From Lentisphaerae bacterium ADurb.Bin082 (GTDB lineage: Bacteria > Verrucomicrobiota > Lentisphaeria > Oligosphaerales > Oligosphaeraceae), in NCBI GenBank assembly GCA_002070945.1, contig MWEG01000041.1, positions 1-64,000 of the forward strand: a DNA stretch of 64,000 nt, given 5' to 3'. Shown one piece after another: positions 18,700 through 27,326 of this stretch. The stretch's first letter is position 1, and each line of letters begins with the position of its first letter. A program made the translations under genes and the position numbers. The notes below the pieces were generated by a model, which saw nothing but the letters and a program-made list of their open reading frames with translations, searched no databases and was not told where the DNA came from.

Positions 18700-19506
18700 T
18701 CACAGGTGCTGATGGTATGCGGCCCGGTCGCGGGCGATGTCGTCTGGGGTGGTTTTACGCGCTGGCGGCAAAGCGCCGACTTTGACGATACCGAGGGTGA
18801 CATTGTCCGGCGCCCTCCGGGACAACGTCTCCTGCATCAGCAGCGCTGCCAAGTCGGGTGCCGGCAGTCCCCGGTTGGTGCAGAGCAGCCGTTTGAGATG
18901 ATCGGGGGACAAAGCCTTGAACAAGCCGTCCGTGCATACGAGGAAGAGATCATCAGCCCGGACGTTGACAGGAGTGCGTTCGACGTCGCAGTCAGAGACC
19001 ATGCCGACGGCTTGGGTGAGCATGTCGCGGTAGATGCGCGGAAGCTCGCTTTCGCTGACCCCGATTTCGGCGGCGATGGTGTGGTCTTGCGTCAACGCCG
19101 TCAGCGCACTGTCACGCAGGCGATAGACTCGGCTGTCGCCGACGTGCAGGGCCGTGGCCTCGTCAGGATGCCAGGGACTGAATAGAAGGGCGACCACTGT
19201 CGTGCCGCTGTTGCTTTGCAGATGTGTTTCTGCGTATTCGGCAATGGCATGGTTGGCGTTGGCGATGGCCTTTTTCATGGCGCCGATGCGTTCTTCTGGC
19301 GTGGCGTCGTCAGGCGTCGCGGCCATGGCCGCTTTCAAGGCGTCTATGACCGTTGCGCTGGCGTATTCGCCGGCCGCGCCGCCGCCAACGCCATCAGCCA
19401 CGGCGCAAAAGCCGCGGGAGACGTCAAAACACCCGGCGTCTTCATTGTTTTCTCGGACGTTGCCGATGTCGGTCAGCATCGCCATGCTCAGATGATTCCA
19501 GGTCAT
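18700..19506 (-). CDS. PP2C-family serine/threonine protein phosphatase
   Basis: Metal-dependent (Mn/Mg) phosphatase of the Stp/PrpC type, 268 residues, cytosolic and without membrane segments. The motifs are in order: RENNEDA near residue 19 (metal-binding Asp), VADGVGGGAAGEYAS near 36, SGTT near 104, HVGDSRVYRLR near 123, TDGL near 180 and DNVTLGIV near the C-terminus. Such enzymes oppose Ser/Thr kinases or dephosphorylate STAS-type anti-sigma antagonists. A STAS protein is encoded at 59024, far from here, so any link is speculative. A CAGGATC site precedes the ATG. Confidence 0.92.
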   Translation of the reverse strand: MTWNHLSMAMLTDIGNVRENNEDAGCFDVSRGFCAVADGVGGGAAGEYASATVIDALKAAMAATPDDATPEERIGAMKKAIANANHAIAEYAETHLQSNSGTTVVALLFSPWHPDEATALHVGDSRVYRLRDSALTALTQDHTIAAEIGVSESELPRIYRDMLTQAVGMVSDCDVERTPVNVRADDLFLVCTDGLFKALSPDHLKRLLCTNRGLPAPDLAALLMQETLSRRAPDNVTLGIVKVGALPPARKTTPDDIARDRAAYHQHL

Positions 19507-19564
19507 GCTGATCCTGCGCTGAAGGTGATAGTTGGTGCCGGAAGCTGTACGGCCGCATTGACTT

Positions 19565-20521
19565 CTATTGGCGGACGATGGCGAGAAAATTCATGGCAAA
19601 GTCGTCTTCGCCGAGCAGGACTTTTTCTGCAGCGTCCAAGAATGAATCTGGCGTGTCCTTAGGCAGCGTCAGTTGCCGCGGGTCGAAGATTGCTGCGTCC
19701 AAGCCGCGCGCTTCGGCCAGCCGCAGGAAACAGATATTGAGGAGCTGGCGTTCGGGCAGTCCAAACGAGACATTGCTGATGCCGCCGGTGATATGCACCT
19801 TTGGGCCGAGTTCCTCCCGCAGCATCCGGCATGCCTCCAGAAAGCCGGGACCCTGGCCGCAGTCAACCGCGACCGGCAGAACCAGGGGGTCAAGATACAG
19901 CTTGGCCAGCGGCAGGCCAGCGGCTTGCGCCTCTTGCACCAGCGGCCGCAGCGCGTCCAGGCGCTCTTCGGCGTTGTGCGGCAGCAAGCCGCCAGCCGCA
20001 GAGACGACAGCGCTGCCGCCATGCGTCGCCGCCAGTTCCAGCACCTGAGGACGTTCCTGGCTGGCGCTGTTCAGGATGAAGGCGCGGCCTGCTGCCTGGG
20101 CTTGCCGCGCACCAGCCGCTAGAATTTCGGTCGAAGAGGAATCAATCGCCAGCGGCAGCTCAGTCCACTCCAGGACGCGCCCGAGAAGGTGTTCCATCGC
20201 GGCGAGATTCCGCTCCGGCGATGAGCTGAATTCGTCGACATTGACGTCAATGACGGCAGCACCAGCGTTTTCCTGGCTTTGGACGACATGGCAAAGGTAC
20301 GCCAGCGCCTCCTGGTCTTCCGTCTGCATTGCAGCTGCCAGGGCAGCGGCGACGTGGCGGATTTTATCGCCGTGATATGCAGCCGGAACCGCAAAGGAGC
20401 GCGGTTCGCCTGCTTCATCCTGCCACAGGACGCGAACTGTCTCGCCAACGACTTGGCAGCGCGCCCCGCTGCGCTTGAAAAGACGGCTGCAATGCAGATT
20501 TTCACCAATGATGATGGCCAT
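19565..20521 (-). CDS. Pterin-binding (methyltetrahydrofolate) methyltransferase-domain protein
   Basis: A 318-residue TIM-barrel protein of the DHPS/MeTr family. IIIGENLHCSR opens the barrel, VIDVNVDEF and LPLAIDSSSTEIL supply pterin contacts, and HITGGISNVSFGLPERQLLN is typical of methyl-H4folate:corrinoid methyltransferases and the folate domain of MetH. It lacks a B12-binding domain. It lies 114 bp downstream of a homocysteine methyltransferase/MetF fusion on the same strand. Together they cover the folate, MTHFR and homocysteine parts of methionine synthesis. A free corrinoid protein would have to be encoded elsewhere. Confidence 0.82.
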   Translation of the reverse strand: MAIIIGENLHCSRLFKRSGARCQVVGETVRVLWQDEAGEPRSFAVPAAYHGDKIRHVAAALAAAMQTEDQEALAYLCHVVQSQENAGAAVIDVNVDEFSSSPERNLAAMEHLLGRVLEWTELPLAIDSSSTEILAAGARQAQAAGRAFILNSASQERPQVLELAATHGGSAVVSAAGGLLPHNAEERLDALRPLVQEAQAAGLPLAKLYLDPLVLPVAVDCGQGPGFLEACRMLREELGPKVHITGGISNVSFGLPERQLLNICFLRLAEARGLDAAIFDPRQLTLPKDTPDSFLDAAEKVLLGEDDFAMNFLAIVRQ

Positions 20522-20582
20522 ATTATGCTTCTCCCGTATGTATTTCTAGGCTTTCGCCTGCCGTATTGTACCTCGCTTGCAG

Positions 20583-20620
20583 GAGCATGTAGTTCAAACT
20601 TTAGTTTGCAGTATGTAATT
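20583..20620. repeat. GTAG-hairpin repeat (CAAAC-TTTA-GTTTG)
   Basis: GTAGTT followed by the stem CAAAC/GTTTG around a TTTA loop, then a GTATGTA tail. It is a stem variant of the GTAGTTCAAGC-TTTA-GCTTG family. Confidence 0.7.
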
Positions 20621-20625
20621 CTCGC

Positions 20626-20655
20626 CATTCAGCATTCAGCATTCAGCATTCAGCG
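20626..20655. repeat. Heptamer array (ATTCAGC)n entering a gene end
   Basis: Four copies of ATTCAGC. The last repeats supply the final codons (NAEC) and the TGA stop of the MetF fusion gene, so the array and the coding sequence overlap. Confidence 0.8.
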
Positions 20656-22471
20656 TCGCCAGTGCAATTTCGACTTTCCCGAAAGGCGCGCTGACTTGGA
20701 CTCCGCTGACGCGGTCTCTGATTGCGTCGATCGCTTCTCGTGCGATGGCAATGCCGGTGGCGAGTTGTTCTTCGCTGGTGCTGGCTTTAGTCATGCGTTC
20801 GATCACCCAGTCCGGCACCGTGACGCCGGGCACTTCATTTTTCATAAACATGGCATTCCGCAGGCTGGCGAGCGGCCAGATGCCGGCGATGATCGGCAGA
20901 CCCAGGTCATCAATCTCATCCAGGAAGCGGAAAAGCGCCTCAGGATCAAACACGGGCTGGGTAGTGACATAGTCGGCGCCAGCAGCCGCCTTTTCGCGCA
21001 GACGGCGGACTTCGCGGTCAAAATCAAGGGCGTTCGGATCAGCGCCGACGCCGATGACAGCCGCAGTCGGCGGTATGATTTTCTGGCCGCCGAGGTCCAA
21101 GCCGCGGTTAAGGTGCTTTTGCAGCGACACCAGGCCGATGGAGTCGGTGTCAAAGACGCCAGAGGCGAAGCTATAGCTGCCGAGCTTGGGCGGGTCGCCG
21201 GTCACCATCAGCAAGTTGCGGATGCCAGCTGCGGCGCTGCCCAGCAAATCCGCTTGCAGGCCGAGATAATTGCGGTCTCGGCAGCAGACATGCAGGACCG
21301 GCTCAATGTCGGCTTGCCTCAGGATTATTGCAGCGGTGATCAGCGGCGACATGCGCGGCGAGGCACGCGGGCCATCAGGGATGTTTACGGTGTCAACGCC
21401 GCGGTCATGGCATAAGCGGGCGCGGGCGACGATTTGGCTCGTGTCCCAGCCGCGCGGCGGCGTCATCTCAACGGCAGTCACCCATTCCTTGGCAGCCAGC
21501 TTCCGCCCCAGCCGCGACCGTTCTGCCAGCGGCATCTCCGGAACAGCGTCCGTCTTTTCTGCGTCTACGCGCAGCGCCACTACGTGAGATTTGGTCATCG
21601 GCTTGATGGCGCGAGCCATTTCCCGGATATGCTCCGGCGTCGTGCCGCAGCAGCCGCCGACGCCACGTGCGCCTAAGTTGACATAGCGGCGAGCATATTC
21701 GGTAATGTATTCTGGCGAACAAAGATACAACTGCCGATGGTCGACGTTGCGCGGTGTGCCGGCGTTGGGCTGAATGATCAGCGGCAGCTCGCAACAGCGC
21801 ACCGCGACTTCAACCACCGACAGCATCTGGTCAGGGCCGACGCAGCAATTGAAGCCCATCGCCGCAGGAATCGGCCCGGGGAACGCAGCCCAGTCTGTCA
21901 GGCGGTGGCGAACCGCTGATTCGACATCGCCATCAGCCGGAACCGAATGCGACAGCACAAAAGCCACTGGCTGCTTGAGGGAATCCACCGCCGCACGCGC
22001 TTCCTGCGCGGCTTCTGGACTAGGCAGCGTCTCGAACATGAGGAAGTCAACGCCGCCAGCAACCAGGGCCGCAGCTTGTTCAGCAAGGCATTGGATGCGC
22101 TCCGCGCTGGTGTTGCCGAGCGTGTTCAGCGGCCCCAGCGAGCCGGCGACTAGGAGCGGCCTACCTGCCTGGTCAGCCGCCTCCCGGGCCAGGCGGGCAG
22201 CCGCCAAATTGACGGCTGCGACCCGTTCGCCAAGGCCGAACGCCGACAGGCTCAGACGATTGGCACCAAACGAATTCGTGGTCAGCACATCCGCACCCGC
22301 CGCCACATAGCTGCGGTGAATATCGGCAATCATGCCAGGCTCTGACAAGCACAGCTCGTCATAGCAGCGATTCGTGAAAACATGCCGGCGGTAAATCTCC
22401 GTGCCCATGGCGCCGTCAAACACCATCAAGGCTCGTCGCAGGGCATCGCCCAGTTCTTTTTCGGTCATCAT
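20636..22471 (-). CDS. Bifunctional homocysteine S-methyltransferase / methylenetetrahydrofolate reductase
   Basis: A 611-residue fusion. Residues 1 to about 300 are a zinc-dependent homocysteine methyltransferase (FDGAMGTEIYRR; zinc cysteines in GFNCCVG and GVGGCCGTTPEHI). Residues about 320-611 are an FAD-dependent MTHF reductase barrel (EMTPPRGWD, LLMVTGDPPKLG, TQPVFDPEAL, PIIAGIWPL). This is the layout of Bacillus YitJ. It would make 5-methyl-H4folate and help form methionine. A GCGAGGT site precedes the first of two ATGs. The final residues are encoded by a heptamer repeat. No SAM- or SAH-riboswitch pattern was recognised upstream. Confidence 0.9.
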   Translation of the reverse strand: MMTEKELGDALRRALMVFDGAMGTEIYRRHVFTNRCYDELCLSEPGMIADIHRSYVAAGADVLTTNSFGANRLSLSAFGLGERVAAVNLAAARLAREAADQAGRPLLVAGSLGPLNTLGNTSAERIQCLAEQAAALVAGGVDFLMFETLPSPEAAQEARAAVDSLKQPVAFVLSHSVPADGDVESAVRHRLTDWAAFPGPIPAAMGFNCCVGPDQMLSVVEVAVRCCELPLIIQPNAGTPRNVDHRQLYLCSPEYITEYARRYVNLGARGVGGCCGTTPEHIREMARAIKPMTKSHVVALRVDAEKTDAVPEMPLAERSRLGRKLAAKEWVTAVEMTPPRGWDTSQIVARARLCHDRGVDTVNIPDGPRASPRMSPLITAAIILRQADIEPVLHVCCRDRNYLGLQADLLGSAAAGIRNLLMVTGDPPKLGSYSFASGVFDTDSIGLVSLQKHLNRGLDLGGQKIIPPTAAVIGVGADPNALDFDREVRRLREKAAAGADYVTTQPVFDPEALFRFLDEIDDLGLPIIAGIWPLASLRNAMFMKNEVPGVTVPDWVIERMTKASTSEEQLATGIAIAREAIDAIRDRVSGVQVSAPFGKVEIALATLNAEC

Positions 22472-22610
22472 GCAGTACCTCGCATATCGCTTGCCTAGCG
22501 CCCCCGCCAGCGCCGGTCAAATCCTGAAAAAAAAGAAGACAGCCGCCCGGCTGCCGAGCAGGCGTCGTCATCAGCGACCGACAGACGCACGGTGCGCGGT
22601 TGCAACTGTT

Positions 22611-22638
22611 TTTATAATATAGCGTTCCCCCCTGACAA
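22611..22638 (-). promoter_or_regulatory. Candidate promoter of the methyltransferase/MetF gene
   Basis: On the minus strand TTGTCA (22638-22633) and TATAAA (22616-22611) are 16 bp apart. The -35 overlaps the -35 of the divergent promoter at 22632-22660. Confidence 0.4.
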
Positions 22639-22660
22639 AAACCATTTTATGTGCTATAGT
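22632..22660 (+). promoter_or_regulatory. Candidate sigma70-type promoter of the DUF4432 gene
   Basis: CTGACA (22632-22637), a 17 bp spacer and TATAGT (22655-22660), 82 bp upstream of the ATG. Confidence 0.55.
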
Positions 22661-22741
22661 TCTTTATTTAGTCCGGAGAACCGGCGTCGGTTTTTCCCTG
22701 TTCCGAGCATTCACCATCAGGCAAGACAAAGGATTGAGATC

Positions 22742-23953
22742 ATGACGGAAGCTTTATCTTGGGTGCTTACTGACACCGCCAACCGCGTCTATGTCGAGCA
22801 ATGCGCGATCACGCCGGCCAGCGTTGGCCTGCCAACCGCCGGGGGCGGCTGGTCGGTAACGAAAAGCAGATTGCAGGGCGGCCTGTCCGATGGCGTTGAC
22901 GTGGTGGACATCAACAACGGCCATCTGTCTTTTACGGTGCTGCTTTCCCGCGGCATGGGCCTGTGGAAAGGCGTCTGCGGAGACTGCACCATCGGCTGGG
23001 ATTCGCCGGCTCGCGGCCCAGTCAACCCGATGTTTGTCAACCTCCTCGAACAAGGCGGACTCGGCTGGCTCAAGGGGTTTGATGAATGCATCGTCCGCTG
23101 CGGCCTCAATTCCAACGGCGCTCCTGGCATGGACCGCGTGCTTGACAACAACGGCAATCTCTCGGAAGTGATGCTCAACCTGCATGGCTACATCGCCAAC
23201 CTGCCAGCCAAATACGTCGAGCTGAAGATCATCCCTGGCAAACGCACGAAAATCGTCCTCGTCGGCGTCGTCGAAGAAGCGCGTTGCTTCTGCCCCCAGT
23301 ACCGGCTGACCACGACTTATACGACGGAAATCGGCTCGAACCGCGTTGACATCCGCGACGAAGTCGAGAATTTCGCGGATTCGCCGGTTGAGTTCCAGAT
23401 GCTCTATCACTGCAACTTCGGCCCGCCTTTCCTGGACGCCGGCGCACGGCTGGTGTCGCCATCGCTGGAAGTCGCCCCGCGCGACCCACGAGCAGCAGAA
23501 GACATCAAGACCTGGAATGTCTACAAGGCACCAGAACCCGGCTATGTCGAACAAGGCAACTACCATGACTTCGCAGCTGCTGCGGACGGGGCGACGCTCT
23601 CCATGCTCCGCAATCGCCGCGGCACCCGCGGGGTGACCATGCGCTGGAACAAGAAGCAGCTGCCCTGCTTCTGCCAATGGAAGCACACAGCCGGCCCCTC
23701 AGAAGGCTATGTGACCGGCATGGAGCCAGCCACCAATTATCCAAACTTGAAGACCTTTGAGCGCGAGCGCGGACGGGTGATGACCCTCGACGCTGGCCAG
23801 CGCTACGTGATTGACCTGGCCATGGAAATCCAGGAAACCCCAGAGCAGGTCGCTGCCATTGAAGCCGAAGTGGCCGCGCTCTTGAAGCAGAAGAAGACAG
23901 TCGTGCATCCGAAGCCAATCGCCAAATGGTCGCCGTGCGCCCAAGATGCGTAG
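22742..23953 (+). CDS. DUF4432 family protein (aldose-1-epimerase-like fold)
   Basis: A 403-residue cytosolic protein of the DUF4432 group, which adopts the beta-sandwich fold of galactose mutarotases. Characteristic stretches are VDINNGHLSFTVLLSRGMGL, CGLNSNGAPGMDRVLDN, LHGYIANLPAK, LYHCNFGPPFLDAGARLV and WKHTAGPSEGYVTGMEPATN. The conserved His, Asn and Glu residues in these are consistent with a sugar-binding pocket. The substrate is unknown. The ATG at 22742 follows AAAGGATTGAG. It stands alone after a divergent promoter, so context does not define its job. Confidence 0.8.
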   Translation: MTEALSWVLTDTANRVYVEQCAITPASVGLPTAGGGWSVTKSRLQGGLSDGVDVVDINNGHLSFTVLLSRGMGLWKGVCGDCTIGWDSPARGPVNPMFVNLLEQGGLGWLKGFDECIVRCGLNSNGAPGMDRVLDNNGNLSEVMLNLHGYIANLPAKYVELKIIPGKRTKIVLVGVVEEARCFCPQYRLTTTYTTEIGSNRVDIRDEVENFADSPVEFQMLYHCNFGPPFLDAGARLVSPSLEVAPRDPRAAEDIKTWNVYKAPEPGYVEQGNYHDFAAAADGATLSMLRNRRGTRGVTMRWNKKQLPCFCQWKHTAGPSEGYVTGMEPATNYPNLKTFERERGRVMTLDAGQRYVIDLAMEIQETPEQVAAIEAEVAALLKQKKTVVHPKPIAKWSPCAQDA

Positions 23954-23956
23954 TCC

Positions 23957-24144
23957 GCACGTAGTACAGGCTTTAGCCTGCTGTATGTAGTTCGCACGTA
24001 GTACAGGCTTTAGCCTGCCGTACGTAGTTCAAGCTTTAGCTTGCCGTACGTACCGCAGGCTTTAGCCTGCCGTATGTTGCGTGTTTTCAACGTCTTTAGC
24101 GCTCTATGGCTCCGTCCAGTGCCGGCACTTTAGTGCCGGAACTC
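23957..24144. repeat. Cluster of five C-TTTA-G hairpin repeats
   Basis: Within 190 bp there are three CAGGC-TTTA-GCCTG hairpins and one CAAGC-TTTA-GCTTG hairpin, joined by GTACGTAGT-type linkers. A CCGTCCAGT-GCCGGCAC-TTTA-GTGCCGG hairpin follows (24112-24144). No gene is seen between the DUF4432 stop and the MFS start. Confidence 0.85.
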
Positions 24145-24172
24145 TCCCCTCTCCCCTCTCCCCTCATTCACT

Positions 24173-25405
24173 ATGTCCACTTCCGTCCGCTCTCTTGAAG
24201 CGCGTTTTTTTCTGGTTTACATGGCGCTTTTTGCGCCTTTTGCTGTCCTGACCCCTTATTTGCAGCAGTTGCTTCACATTTATGGTTTTCGGCACGACCA
24301 GATTGGCTACATCCTTGGCGCGGTTGAGTCGACCGCTGTGCTGGCGCCGCCGATCTGGGGGCTGCTCAGCGACCGTTTAGGCACACCTCGCGGCGTTCTT
24401 GCCATGACTATTCTTCTGGCAGTGCCGACTTTTCTGCTGCTCAACCCGGGCTTGTCAACCTCGGCTGCGGTCTTGGTCGCCTTTCTGTTCGGCTTCTTCT
24501 GCAAGCCGTCCATTCCGCTGACCGACGGCATGACCTTCGCGTATTTCCAGCGCCTGGGCGGCGACTATGGCCATGTCCGCATCGGCGGGACTGTCTCCTT
24601 CATCCTCTGCTGCCTGGTCTTTGAGCGCTATGTCCGCATCAGCGACGACCCCACTGGAAAGCGCATCATCATCACCTTCACCGTTCTCCTGGCTGTCCAG
24701 GCGCTCAGCCTGCTCCTTATCCCGCCAGCACCTAAGCAGACACCTGCCCGACCGGAAGCGCCCACAGCTGCCGACGCCGACGCTCCGGCCTCGCTCCATC
24801 TCTTTCTCAAGCCCGGCTTCATCGCCTTCATCATCGCCGGATTCCTCGCCCGCTTCGCCATGATGAGCTACTACAGCTTCTTCTCCCGCTACTTGAACGA
24901 AGTCTACGGCTTCAAGAATGTCGGCTACATCTGGCTGCTTGGCTCTATCTGCGAATTTCCGCTCATTTTCTGGAGTCGGAGCATCATGGCGCGCATCGGC
25001 GTACGCAACCTCTTTGTCCTTGGTTTGCTTGGCACCGTCGCCCGTTTGCTTGGCTTTGGCTATCAGGGCAGTCTTTGGACGGTCATCGCCATGCAGCCGC
25101 TGCACATACTCACCTTCGGGGCTTTCCACTGCTCTTCCGTCACCTACGTCAGCCGCAGCTTCCCCACTCGCCTCCAGGGCAGTGCGCAGGGCATTTATTA
25201 TGCCGTCACCGTCGGCCTCGGCAGCTTCCTCGGCAGCGCTGTCGGCGGCGTTGTCCTTGAGCACTTCGGCTACGTCGCCATGTACCTGTCTTTCGCCGCC
25301 GTCGCCGCCGTCGCTGTTCTCATCACCCTTCTTTTCGTCCCTAAGCTGGAGAAACCAGCCCCTGAGATTATATTAAGCGACAACCATCACAAAGTTAACA
25401 GCTAA
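24173..25405 (+). CDS. MFS transporter (HcaT/LacY-like, MFS_1-like group)
   Basis: Inner-membrane secondary carrier of 410 residues with 12 predicted helices and a charged central loop (about residues 185-215, Pro/Ala-rich). The loop after helix 2 has the MFS signature GLLSDRLGTPRG. The N-half KPSIPLTDGMTFAYFQRLGGDYGHVRIGGT segment is typical of the HcaT/nucleoside-proton symporter group. The substrate (sugar, nucleoside or aromatic acid) cannot be set. There is no clear Shine-Dalgarno before the ATG at 24173, so the start is less certain. Confidence 0.82.
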   Translation: MSTSVRSLEARFFLVYMALFAPFAVLTPYLQQLLHIYGFRHDQIGYILGAVESTAVLAPPIWGLLSDRLGTPRGVLAMTILLAVPTFLLLNPGLSTSAAVLVAFLFGFFCKPSIPLTDGMTFAYFQRLGGDYGHVRIGGTVSFILCCLVFERYVRISDDPTGKRIIITFTVLLAVQALSLLLIPPAPKQTPARPEAPTAADADAPASLHLFLKPGFIAFIIAGFLARFAMMSYYSFFSRYLNEVYGFKNVGYIWLLGSICEFPLIFWSRSIMARIGVRNLFVLGLLGTVARLLGFGYQGSLWTVIAMQPLHILTFGAFHCSSVTYVSRSFPTRLQGSAQGIYYAVTVGLGSFLGSAVGGVVLEHFGYVAMYLSFAAVAAVAVLITLLFVPKLEKPAPEIILSDNHHKVNS

Positions 25406-25447
25406 CAAAACAAATCATAGTCCCAAAATAATCGACGAAAGGTCGCC

Positions 25448-26011
25448 ATGAAAAAATTTCTTTTTGTGTTTGCCTCCGTATTCGGCGGGCTTCTGCTGAT
25501 TGCCGCACTGGTGTTTTTCCTTTGGATTTCCTTCAAGAACGGCATTATCCGCCAGCGCGAGGATATCGACGCAGAATGGAGCCAGGTGGAAAACCAATTG
25601 AAGAGGCGGGCTGACTTGATACCGAACCTGGTCAACACCGTCAAGGGCTTTGCCGCCCATGAGACAGAAGCGATTACAGCCGTGGCCGAAGCCAGGGCGA
25701 GACTCGGCGGCGGCGGCTCGATAGCTGACCGCGCCAAGGCCGAAAATGAACTCAGCGGAGCCTTGTCCAGGCTGCTCGTCGTCGTGGAGAATTACCCTAC
25801 TCTCAAGGCAGACCAGAATTTCCGCCAGCTTAGCGATGAATTGGCCGGCACCGAGAACCGCATCGCTGTCGCACGTCGCGCCTACAACGAGGCCGTCCGC
25901 GCCTACAATACGAAAATCAAGCAATTCCCAGGGTCACTGCTCGGCATGGCGCCGTGCGAATATTTTGAAATCGCCGAGGCTGACAAGGCCGTGCCCAAAG
26001 TCGAATTCTGA
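25448..26011 (+). CDS. lemA: LemA family protein
   Basis: A 187-residue membrane-anchored protein. One N-terminal helix (residues 4-26) is followed by a long helical bundle with the family motifs AEWSQVENQLKRRADLIPNL, LSRLLVVVENYPTLKADQNF and ENRIAVARRAYNEAVRAYN. The molecular function of LemA proteins is not established; they often sit beside membrane metalloproteases, but none is adjacent here. A GAAAGG site precedes the ATG. Confidence 0.93.
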   Translation: MKKFLFVFASVFGGLLLIAALVFFLWISFKNGIIRQREDIDAEWSQVENQLKRRADLIPNLVNTVKGFAAHETEAITAVAEARARLGGGGSIADRAKAENELSGALSRLLVVVENYPTLKADQNFRQLSDELAGTENRIAVARRAYNEAVRAYNTKIKQFPGSLLGMAPCEYFEIAEADKAVPKVEF

Positions 26012-26079
26012 GCTTTGACCCAGCCCGCCCGCACGGGTGACGGCGACCGCGCAGCAGCGGCGGAGAGGACATCCGGATC

Positions 26080-26712
26080 ATGACATCCTTAGCCGAAAGA
26101 ACACAGGTCGCTGAATACATGCGGAGGCTCTATGCGCGTGGGTTGACGACGGCCTCCGGCGGCAATATCTCCTGCCGCACCTGCTCCGGAAACGTCGCCA
26201 TCACGGCCTCCAAGCTGGACAAGGCCGCCCTCGAACCAGCCGGGGTCGGCCTTGTGACGCCAGCGGGCGTCAACCTGACCCCAGAGCTTACCCTGAGCAT
26301 CGAAACAGCCATGCACCTGGCCATCTATGCGCAGCGCCCGGATGTCCAGGCCATCGTCCACGCCCATCCCGTCTTCGCCAGCGCCTTCAGCGCTGCCCAG
26401 GCGTCCATCAATACGCACCTGACGGCGGAAGCGTATGCGATTGTCGGCGACCCTGCGTTTATTCCGTATGCCCTCATGGGCAGCCCTGACCTCGCCAACC
26501 AAGTGGCCGCCGGCCTGGCGACAGCCTCCTGCGGCGTCCTGGAAAATCACGGCGTCATCGCCCTCGGAGCAGGCCTCCTGGAAGCCTTTGACCGCATCGA
26601 ACTGCTGGAAAACGCCGCCCGCCAAACCGTCATCCTCGCGCAGCTGGGCGGAGTAAGAGAACTCTCGCCCGAACGGCTGCGGCAACTCGATATCTTCATG
26701 GGACGAGCCTGA
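26080..26712 (+). CDS. Class II aldolase (L-fuculose-phosphate aldolase-like)
   Basis: A 210-residue zinc aldolase. The phosphate-binding SGGNIS is near residue 26, the catalytic Glu75 region is LSIETAMHL, the zinc histidines 94 and 96 are in VHAHPV, and the third is His157 in ENHG. FucA enzymes cleave L-fuculose-1-phosphate to dihydroxyacetone phosphate and lactaldehyde; related members act on other sugar phosphates. The stop codon abuts the folE start directly, so the two are probably cotranslated. That pairing could also hint at a pterin-linked aldolase reaction, but the fold is that of FucA and not FolB. Confidence 0.83.
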   Translation: MTSLAERTQVAEYMRRLYARGLTTASGGNISCRTCSGNVAITASKLDKAALEPAGVGLVTPAGVNLTPELTLSIETAMHLAIYAQRPDVQAIVHAHPVFASAFSAAQASINTHLTAEAYAIVGDPAFIPYALMGSPDLANQVAAGLATASCGVLENHGVIALGAGLLEAFDRIELLENAARQTVILAQLGGVRELSPERLRQLDIFMGRA

Positions 26713-27273
26713 ATGTCAGATACTGATACACCAGAATTGATTCGACAACTCATCCGTAACCTCGGTGAAGACCCAGAGCGAGAAGGCCTGCAAGGTACGC
26801 CGCAACGGGTGGCGGACAGCCTGGCGTTCCTGCTGTGCGGCTATCAGCAGGACCCGGAAGCCATCATCGGAGATGCCATCTTCCACGAAGAATGCAATCA
26901 CATGGTGATTATCCGCGATATCGAGGTCTATAGCCTGTGTGAACACCATATACTGCCTTTTTTCGGACGTTGCCACATCGGCTACATCCCGAAAGGGAGG
27001 GTCTACGGGGTGAGCAAGCTGGCCCGCCTGGTGGACTGCTTTGCACGCAGGCTGCAAGTGCAGGAACGCCTGACCCAGCAGATCGCACGATTCGTCAAGG
27101 ATACGATCAACGCCGAAGGAGTCGGCGTAGTCATGGAATGCCAGCATCTCTGCATGATGATGCGAGGTGTCGAAAAGCAGAATTCGAAGATGATCACATC
27201 AGCCATGCTCGGCAGTTTCCATAACTCCCAGGCGACACGACTCGAATTCCTCCAGCTCATCCGAGGCGGCTGA
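26713..27273 (+). CDS. folE: GTP cyclohydrolase I
   Basis: First enzyme of tetrahydrofolate synthesis (GTP to dihydroneopterin triphosphate). 186 residues. Zinc ligands lie in SLCEHHILPF (Cys76, His79) and in the late ECQHLCMMMRGV segment. IGYIPKGRVYGVSKLAR is the substrate-site signature. The ATG immediately follows the TGA of the aldolase, with no intergenic base. Confidence 0.96.
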   Translation: MSDTDTPELIRQLIRNLGEDPEREGLQGTPQRVADSLAFLLCGYQQDPEAIIGDAIFHEECNHMVIIRDIEVYSLCEHHILPFFGRCHIGYIPKGRVYGVSKLARLVDCFARRLQVQERLTQQIARFVKDTINAEGVGVVMECQHLCMMMRGVEKQNSKMITSAMLGSFHNSQATRLEFLQLIRGG

Positions 27274-27326
27274 CCGCAGCGACGCCCGGAAAGGCGCCTC
27301 TTCACCTACAGCAGCAACAGAACACG

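Noticed and set aside
22472..22590. SAM, SAH or cobalamin riboswitch before the methyltransferase/MetF gene
   Set aside because: The leader is GC-rich and can fold, but I could not match any conserved riboswitch core.
22754..23686. Minus-strand open frame of 310 codons opposite the DUF4432 gene
   Set aside because: No family motif, unusual composition, and the plus-strand gene has a good start, promoter and family match.
24455..25264. Minus-strand open frame of 269 codons opposite the MFS gene
   Set aside because: Glu/Ala/Gly-rich mirror sequence of membrane helices with no recognisable domain.
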